Positions 56,172-64,000 of a stretch of 64,000 nucleotides of DNA are shown here, in pieces (position 1 is the stretch's first letter; each line of letters starts with the position of its first letter). The notes under the pieces are model-generated. The model made no database searches, was not told the origin of the DNA, and saw only the letters and a program-made list of their open reading frames with translations. The DNA comes from Takakia lepidozioides (lineage: Eukaryota > Streptophyta > Takakiopsida > Takakiales > Takakiaceae), in the NCBI GenBank assembly GCA_030704615.1, contig CM060733.1:18662001-18726000 (forward strand), given 5' to 3'. Position numbers and translations under genes: made by a program.

Positions 56172-58669
56172 GTAACATATTCAGAATCTAAATTAAAATC
56201 TTCAAGGCAAATTTCACCATTGTTTGTCACCAAAATATCATAAATTGATCCATCAAAACTGTCACAACAATTCCTCTATACATGTTTCCTCTATACATGT
56301 CCCTCTGTACATGTACAAATTGGGGGAGATTATTTTATTACAGTCTCCGAAATGCAATGGTCAAATTGACTACACTTTTCACAGGTTATGGATGTACTAG
56401 ATATGCACATAAAGTATTAAGGTTCATCCCTAAGGATGATTCGGGGTAAGCAATTACACCATTATCCATGAGGGTATGCACTATTTTTTAATGGGCCCGT
56501 GCTCGTCCTTCTTAAACCTTCTTAAACCATAAGCCCTGCTCATATGCAATATAAATGCAAGCTGTAAAACTCGGAAAATATTACCAGCTACTGGCTATTA
56601 GTGAGCACAGACTGATTCAACCTAACCTTGTGCGGGAATCTCTACACTTGCCGGCTACCGTAAAAAACACTTGTGAATTCGCCTCAACCCACATTCGAAC
56701 ACTTACGTGCATTATTTGAGTGCTTCTTAAATGTTTCTTCATCGCACGTTAGCTCGACGGTCCATCCACCTTTTTTTTTTTTTTTTTTTTTTAGGTCCAG
56801 TTTGTCTCGTTTGTCCCTTTGTGCTTTTTCCGACGGATCTGCTTAGCTCAATGTTCGTCCTAGTCAACGAACTGACGTCGGGATATCGTAGCCAGGTTTC
56901 TGTCGGTCTCTGTTGTCGTTCGTTCGTTCAAGCATTGTGTGCATCGTGTTACCACCAAAGTGGTCGCAGTTGCAAACACGAATGCGAAGGAATTTCGTAG
57001 CAAACTGAAATCATACAAGGATTTCTCTGCTTGCAAGATCATAGGGCTAAGGAGGCCGATGTTTATTCCGTTCTGTTTGAGCTTCGGAAGGGGGAGATGT
57101 ATGAGGGTCGACTGGCGGCCATCCGTTATTGAAAGTGGAATCAATGTGGATAGGGAGTTGTTTTATTAACTTGGTTACGCCAAATCTCAGTATCCTACGA
57201 AGGGAAGGATTCCGGTCCAAATTGGTGCTTTTGTGTAGTCTGCTGTACTCTCTACGTAATGTGTGAATACTTGCTTTTCAGTTCTGTTTATTGAATACAG
57301 ACCATGAACCTCTGTCTACATTGGGACGTCTATGACACTATGGCTGCAGAATTAACATGTACGTCTCTTCCTAGTGGGGCACGAAGTTGCGATTGGCTGC
57401 TCCCTCCGACCAGTCACCTGCCACCAGCTTGAGAGCAGTTCAGATCGAAAGTAACACTCCTTGCAGATCTCAAGCAGGTGACTTCAAAGCTTGCAAGACT
57501 GGAAAAAACAGAACCAATTCAGATCATCTCGATACTCTGGAGAAAGAACCCAGATTTACGAGAATTTAACGAATTACAACCAAGTTCAACCAAGACTACT
57601 TCACCACCGGAGGAGTAACCAGTAAACCCACTCCACCAAAACTCAGCAGTAGAAAGACAGACAGTCAGTGATATTGGAACCAAGGACAGAGAAACCCACA
57701 TCAGAAACACCCCCCTGCTGGGATCTGCTCCCCCACCTTTACGACTACCCACGGACCAGGGCAGAGAAGAGTGGTGGGACTAGAGGACCAAAACATTTGT
57801 GAGGCAGATAGACAGACGCGACACTAGCCTCCATGTCTCAGCCAAGTCCAAGTTGTCCAAAGCTGTCACTGCCCGACTACAAGTTCAAGGGGAAAAGTCC
57901 AAATTGTTGTGTGAGTTGTCCTTGCGATGATCCATGTGACGTTTCTGAGATTCATCACAAAATGGGAAACATTTTCAACCAAGATCACCTATTCTCCGGA
58001 CCACGCAAATGCACCATTTTGCCCCCTAAGTGGCTTTCTCTTCCACTCTACTCTTGTTCTTCTGTCTTTGGGTTAACAATGTTCTAAGGTCAGGGAGGGG
58101 AGGATTGTCCAGGTTTCGAATGATGTATGCCCAAAACTAGAAGTTCATCTGTACTCCCAAAACCTTCCTAGTTCAGAGGGCAACAGTGGAACAGACAGCA
58201 GGTATACTGTGTTCTGAGTCCATGGTAGCATGGACTGTCAATCTAGTATGTGTGTTCCTCTCTTGTTGAGCCAGACTAAGAAAGCAATTGCTACTTATCA
58301 CCATCAACTAATGGAGATACCCGCACTCTTCTTTTTCTCTTAAATTCTCATGAACTGAAGTGAGGGTACTGTGACATCCACTTCTCATTCGCATTCCACT
58401 ATCAAGTATGAAACAACTGATGTGCAAATTTGTGTTCCAACTCCAGTAGTTCTGGATGTTCAACAAGTTTTATTCTTCACAAAAGGCCGTAATAATAGAC
58501 CATGCTAAATCCTAAAAAATTGGTAAGACTATGTTGGGAAAATTTAGAAAAGAGGTTTGAGCAAGTCTACCAACAATGGGACTTGCAAGAAACCTGAAAT
58601 GTGTGGCTAAATATTTCATAGGAATGCTATCATTCCTTCAAATGGGATTAACTCAAATATCTGATCACA
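56172..58669. other. Intergenic region downstream of the last gene
   Basis: A T22-type run lies at 56771-56792. Short plus frames (56939-57169 with KVVAVANTNAKEF; 57833-58087, Cys/Ser-rich) carry no known domain. No RNA gene seen. Confidence 0.35.
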
Positions 58670-61600
58670 TTATACAACAATGGGGTCCACATAACACTTT
58701 GTTCTATCCACACCCATATAACTCTCAGTCTCATAATTATCCATGTGCCTTTTGATGTATTTGTCGATTCCCTGGCACTTGTTACCAGTTAAGGCAGTCA
58801 GGACTGAGAGCGCAGCCTGGTCTTGGCGGTGGTTCCAGCGGTCAGACCCATCCGGGCCTATGCATTGCCTAGTGATGGAGCACTCGTACCAAGGCCGGAC
58901 AAGCTCTGTGTATTTGTGTAAGGTAAATCCAAAAACTGAAGCATCACAATTTCTTTGTTTTTTGATGCCTTCAGTATTAGCACGAAAATACTTCAGCTGG
59001 GCAGGGTGAGTCCACCTTTGTATGTCATCCTCTGAATTTCGGCACCCGAACCCACGAGCTGAGATCCAGTCTAGACTGTTAGATAAACCTGTTGGCTTGG
59101 CAATTCGACCACCCGCATCTATCCAGAGGACAAGGCCACGCTCCCTCACAACTGTGTTTGTGATTACTGCTTTCCAGGAATACTCCCCTGAAATCCAGCG
59201 CAAAACAACCATCTGGTCATTGCTTTTGTTTTCATGTCCAATCCGCATACATTTACAATGCTCTTTACAGGGAAACGTAGTATCCCAACCCAAACAACTT
59301 GATTCCACACATGGAGAAGGGCAACTTAATCAACAGAATTAACTCTTCAAGATCTCTGAATAAACTCTCCAGTCTATGCTCTCTTTCTTTCTCATACTAC
59401 CATTGTTGATACTTTGGTGACTATTTTCTTGGAGAAGATGCTCTGAATACTGGACAAGGCTTAAGTGATGGTGTGCAGGACCTGATCTAGTCCTAACCCT
59501 TTGTGCCCTCTCCTGCCTTGTCCCAACAGGTGCCGAGTCCATGGCCACAAATCTACAGCCAGCATGATCTAATTAATGATCACGTATTTCAACTAAACTG
59601 CCAACGCCTGCAAAGGTTTTTGCAGGCTGGGCGTATACTCTTGCCCTCTTATCTCTCTCAAGGTGGAAGCTGGAATCAGCAGCATGCCTTCTATTATGTC
59701 TGCAATAACAGGCCTTAACTCAACCTCAGTCAACACTCCAGTCAGACCGTAACTGGCTGTGCAGGACAAGCATTAGATTGAGATCGAATTTCAACCCCAT
59801 GACTGGCTCCAGCAGGGTTAATATCCCAAGATACCATGCCCCTCCAATGCACACCACAGCTCGTACTTGCAGGGGGTCTGTCTCTCTCTCTCTGTCGCTC
59901 TGTCTCTGTGTATGGCAACAAGGCTACGGCAGACAACATCTGGTGAGCACAATCTCTCTGTCTCCCCCTTGAAGCCCTCAGGGACATTCTTTCCTTCAAG
60001 GTCTATGGCAATTTTGGGTTGGATCTCATAACCCCTGGTAGGCTGAAACCCACCACAGGCTCCAGAGTAGTATCCTATAGGAACAATGCTCGGTGAGAGT
60101 ACGTCATAGCCAGAGTTTGAAGGAAATGGCAATGTGTACATTCTGTCTCAGATGCACTACGCCTTCTGGCCACATTTGAGTAGTTCTTTTGTTCTTTTTG
60201 TTTTGATGGTTCTCAAACCCTGCGGTTTGAGACAGGACTTTGGAGTGATAGACCAAATAATGCTAGACTGTCTGTACTCCCAATCTTTGGCAGGAGCTAA
60301 ATGTCTGGCAGCCTACCTGCACATCTTCCGGCATCATTTGATCTATTCTGAAGTGGTTTCTTGTAGATCTACTAGTTTTCTGCCCCTGAGGCCCCCCTGC
60401 GTACAATATGAAGTATCTTTCATTCTTCACTGTGGGCTTTCCTCGGCCCTTGTATAGGATATTTCATTTCTTTCCTCTTTTCTTTGTGTGTGCGTATGTG
60501 TGCATAGATGGGCTATTAATGTGCCAGATCAGTTAATGAAAGAGAGACATAAAGGAGAGAAGATAGTGCCCTTACCTTTGCCACCATCGTGGAATTGGAT
60601 CAAACTTGCATTGATCCGCATCCATACTGGGTAGGCTGAAAGATTGTATTGGCGAACTTCAGCAGGAACATGATACAAGTCATTAAGCTCCTGGATCACA
60701 CAGTTGAGGTGGTTGGTTTCGGCTGGTGTGAAGTCCTCCAAAGCCCAAACAACCACTGAGATCTTGTGTTTTGCCACACTTCTGTGTAACGCTGCCTTCC
60801 CTATAGACCTCAGAAGGAGAAGGCCCACTCTGTAATGATTTCTGCTAAAGCCTGTCACTATTGTTGGTTGCCATTTGGAAACCACCAGGACCTGCGCAGC
60901 GGGGTCATTGCCGTCCAAGTCCACCAAATGCAGACGGTCCCAAAACATTTTCTTTGTCCATTCTGAGGAAGCCTGCTGGATGTGGTTTGATGTCTGGCCA
61001 ACAACTAGTGTTCCACACTTCACCTACAACAGATTTGCACCCACAATGCTGTTACTCCTTCCCATTCACCACTCAACTCCAAGATTCATGCGCCTGATAG
61101 GCTTAAGTGACTGGGGTAACTCATGAATGCATTCAAGTGTTCAATCCAAGCAATGCATGATGGCCGTAATGTCTCTTGTTTGAACCAGTGCCTCCCATCA
61201 CCTAAGATGTCAAAGCCCCATACAAATTATTGAACTTCCATCAATTATATCTGCAATTCATCACCTGCTCAGGACTTAATCAGTTAATAAAGCAAACCAT
61301 GACCTTGACTCGAGTGTACCAAACATGGTGAACTTAACCGATTCCATGAGTTATCCAACACTCTATCACCAACATCGCCATCTCTCTCTCTCTCTCCCTC
61401 CGTCTCTCCCTCTCTCTTCAGTGTAGTTTTTCCTTTATCCACCTGACCGTCCTCAGTTTTTCCCTTATTCAGATGAACAGATAGATGGCATTAAATGGAA
61501 TGCTTTGACTAAAGGACACAATCCCTGGGAATTAGGGATCTGGTTTTTAAAGCTTCATTGACTGTAAGACCTTCCTCATGCCAACCTGAGACCTCTCTCA

Positions 61601-63139
61601 ATTCTGAGGGCTCTAGAAGGTGCCACCACATGCCAACTTGACTTCAATAAAAGGCTTGAGTTGGTGGCTCTTTAGTGTGCATGACCTCTTCACCTACACC
61701 TTTCCATGAAGGTGTGGGATGGACAGCCATGGCCTCTTCCTCAAGCAACACTCAGGTAGCTGATGGGTTTTCCTTACTACCTCATGCATTGATCTATATG
61801 CTAGAGCTTTGCAAGGCTCTTATGTTTGAGTGTCATTAAACTTTGCTCCACTTGGCTCCGGATGGGATCGGAGCAGGTGAGGCTTCATTTCTGCCTTGAT
61901 AGCTAGAGCCTAGGAGTGCCAACTGTCTAATGAATTTCTTCTCCCAGCCCTGTGAATGAGGTTTGGTTGCACAGCCTAGAGTTTGGAAACCACACGAGAC
62001 GTATCCTTTCAATACACTGGCTGATTCTTCTATAATATGGTGTTAATATCTATCATAGCTCTGAAATGCATGTGCTCAGCAGCTTTGGCTTTGGCTTGGT
62101 AGTATCTGATGTGGTAGTCTTGTTTATCTAGTGCCGCACGAGGTGGTGTTAAACTTCTCTGGCTGTTGGAGCCAAAAGGACTTAGTCTCTACTTCCCACC
62201 GACTCCCTGGCACGAAAGGTAAGCTGAAAATAAAGAAGAGACTGTAAAAGTATGATGGAGCCTGTTTCAGACAGCTGCTGTCATTAAAATTATTGGGTGA
62301 TTTTGTATGAATCAGACATATTATGTCTTGACATGACAACAGTAACGTCTCTCTCTGTGGACGCTTGTTGTTTCTCTTTGAACAATGTGTCCCGACTTTG
62401 AGAGGGCATGTAACAAGAGAGACAATACCTTCTCAGAGGCAGGCGCATCTCGAAAGCTTCGGCACTCCGCAGATGGCCCGAGCGAATCCCTCACCATTTT
62501 GCACACAAGTGAGGTGTAATCGACCCCCACAAAAGCTCCTGGCAAATCAGGCTCGACTTCAGCGTCCCTCCCTGCCACCTTCAACACTGCCTGGAAGAGT
62601 CTGTGAATAAGTGTGAAAGGAAGGGCCCCAGCGTTCGGCAAGTCAGTATCATCTCCAATTGTCACCAACAGACAGACTGCATACGATTTTATGCTTGAAT
62701 TCACTCCCTTCAGTCCCACTGTAGCTGGCTTGTGGAAAATTTTGGTCAGAGGAAGCTCAACTTCAGAAAAGAATTGTGGGTCACGCAGGCCAACGACCGA
62801 GAGCCTTTCTCCCCATGATTGTGCCGAAAAGGCGGTTTTACTTAAAACAACAAGTGCCAAAACTACAAACATCAACAGTATGGTAGCCCGCGCCGGCGTG
62901 AAGAAGGCCTTCCCGAACGTTCTGGCTATGGTGGAACCCCCTGTAACTTTCGCCCACACTGAATTCGAAAGATTGTTGGCCACGGTGGAAGCCGTCGTAA
63001 ATCTTGCCCACGCATCCTTCGCAAAGCTGGCGGTCATGGTGGAACCCTCTCTGTGTGGGTCTAAGGTTGCAGTCCATCTCAGTGGCACTGCTGGCCTGGG
63101 GTCATTCCGTCCCCCGCAAGTCTCCCTCTCTTCACCCAT
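58670..63139 (-). CDS. Putative type II membrane protein, nucleotide-sugar transferase-like (DUF1647-like)
   Basis: Exons 63139-62429, 61023-60576, about 60146-59951 and 59324-58670 join in phase, giving about 669 residues. Exon 1 has three 18-residue repeats and then a membrane helix (TILLMFVVLALVVLS). Exon 2 has CGTLVVGQTSNHI, VVVWALEDFTPAE and YNLSAYPVWMRINAS. Exon 4 is Cys-rich at first (CLGWDTTFPCKEHCKC) and then has YSWKAVITNTVV, GLVLWIDAGGRI, WTHPAQLKYF, FGFTLHKYTELV and WNHRQDQAALSVL. WIDAGGR with HRQDQ is the pattern of DUF1647-type proteins, thought to be glycosyltransferases of the secretory path. The exon 3 donor (TT|GTGCTC) is weak and lies in a shared repeat, so that border, or a missing extra exon, is uncertain. 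Confidence 0.68.
62876..63047 (-). repeat. Three 54-bp tandem repeats inside exon 1
   Basis: The motif GGTTCCACC (or GCTTCCACC) starts each unit, exactly 54 bp apart: on the plus strand GGTGGAA at 63038, 62984 and 62930. Each unit encodes 18 residues beginning (G/A)ST. Confidence 0.85.
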
Positions 63140-63849
63140 AAAGAAAAATTCAAGAGAACCAGGGATTTGTTTTACTCACCCTTCCTCATGTCAATCTTGA
63201 AAAACCCACAAGTCTAAACTTCTCAGCCTCTTCTCAGTCAGACTGTTTGCAACCCCACAGCGCCATAGCTGATCATCCCTCGCTAAATGCGACTGCACTG
63301 AAAAATCTAAAAATTGAAACATCGAACTACATCAACTCAAATTCCACTCCAATGCAAAACTCACAGCATCGCAGTGAGCAACCACAGATTGAATCACCAC
63401 ATGGAGTCCGAGAAACGTAGCAAAGACCAGAATGAACTGGAAGATCTCCACACATTCAAGCTCTTGGGAACTTGAAACGAGTATTGCCAGATGGCCAGCT
63501 TGACTGCTAGGACGGGAAACAGTTTTCCACGCGTGCTGATTCTTCTTTCAACGAAAGCCCCGCTTTGAATATTGTACGCGCCCACCCATGCCCTGTCGGA
63601 TCCTCGGATAAATCTGGCCATGGCAGCTGTTCCCATGATTAGTGTTAGTGGCCATGAACACAATACATGCCGTAAGCAGGTCGAGAAGTCCAACGTTCGA
63701 CGTATTAACACGCTGATTCATACACATCATGCGAGTCAGCAAATCTGTTCTTTGTTGGAGGCAGGCGAGTCAATACCCACTATCTATGAGACAACTAAGA
63801 TTCTGCATATTCTCGTAGGTGTATTCTCATATTCTCTTTGAAATTAAGA
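63140..63849. other. Upstream region of the DUF1647-like gene
   Basis: Probably promoter and 5' UTR near 63.2 kb. A minus frame at 63394-63711 (MARFIRGSDRAWVGAY) has no domain I know. Confidence 0.35.
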
Positions 63850-64000
63850 TGGGCCTTAATTTTGGAGTTTCGATTCTTCAGCCGCTTCGTGCACTTACCC
63901 TTTGGCACATTTGGAAAGTAAGATGTGCATCATGGTTTGAAGGTAAGTTCCGGTAGGGAGTATGGCTGAAGGCTATAGATGAAGCCGCACTTGGTTTTTG
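63850..64000 (+). mobile_element. Possible LINE fragment at the window edge
   Basis: The plus strand translates as LRALTLWHIWKVRCASWF, similar to the region after the zinc motif of plant LINE reverse transcriptases (LTLWLIWKAR type). Cut by the window end. Confidence 0.35.

Overview
The window is nuclear DNA from a green-lineage eukaryote (streptophyte). Intron-rich genes for plastid proteins (an ELIP-type chlorophyll-binding protein and an ABC1 atypical kinase) sit among many degraded transposable elements. A pogo/Tigger relative, a copia element with a half-tRNA primer site, LINEs with short-tandem tails and a DUF7869-like transposase suggest a non-seed plant or charophyte alga rather than a typical angiosperm. 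I cannot name the species.

Layout. 0.3-4.8 kb: a copia element on the minus strand with nested LINE 3' ends. 5.2-6.2 kb: ELIP gene (minus), with a broken ELIP exon piece and a LINE remnant on the plus strand at 7.0-8.4 kb. 8.5-14.4 kb: a ten-exon ABC1K gene (minus) with a LINE fragment in its last intron. 14.9-16.6 kb: decayed pogo/Tigger element. 17.0-17.9 kb: non-autonomous CACTA element. 18.06-44.34 kb: a chromodomain Gypsy retrotransposon whose left LTR is split. 44.7-46.6 kb: decayed LINE. 49.0-51.2 kb and 58.7-63.1 kb: two multi-exon minus-strand genes for type II membrane proteins that look like nucleotide-sugar transferases. hAT, SINE and unassigned DNA lie between them.

The most interesting part is 18.33-39.95 kb. 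The two halves of the Gypsy left LTR lie on either side of a 21.6 kb block that starts and ends with matching inverted repeats, so the block looks like one very large inserted element. It holds degraded multi-exon genes: on the minus strand two FCP1/NIF-type phosphatase-like domains joined by a Ser-rich region, and a large protein with a motif resembling the ParB/Srx fold; on the plus strand an RNase H-like (DUF7869-like) transposase. About twenty copies of one 22-bp interrupted palindrome (ACTTCG-N10-CGAAGT) occur in its introns and intergenic DNA, clustered 5' of the ParB-like and transposase genes, and I found none elsewhere in the window. A ParB-like protein with dispersed palindromes invites a ParB-parS-like hypothesis, but that is inference. 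Later hAT insertions, frameshifts and stop codons show this copy is dead.
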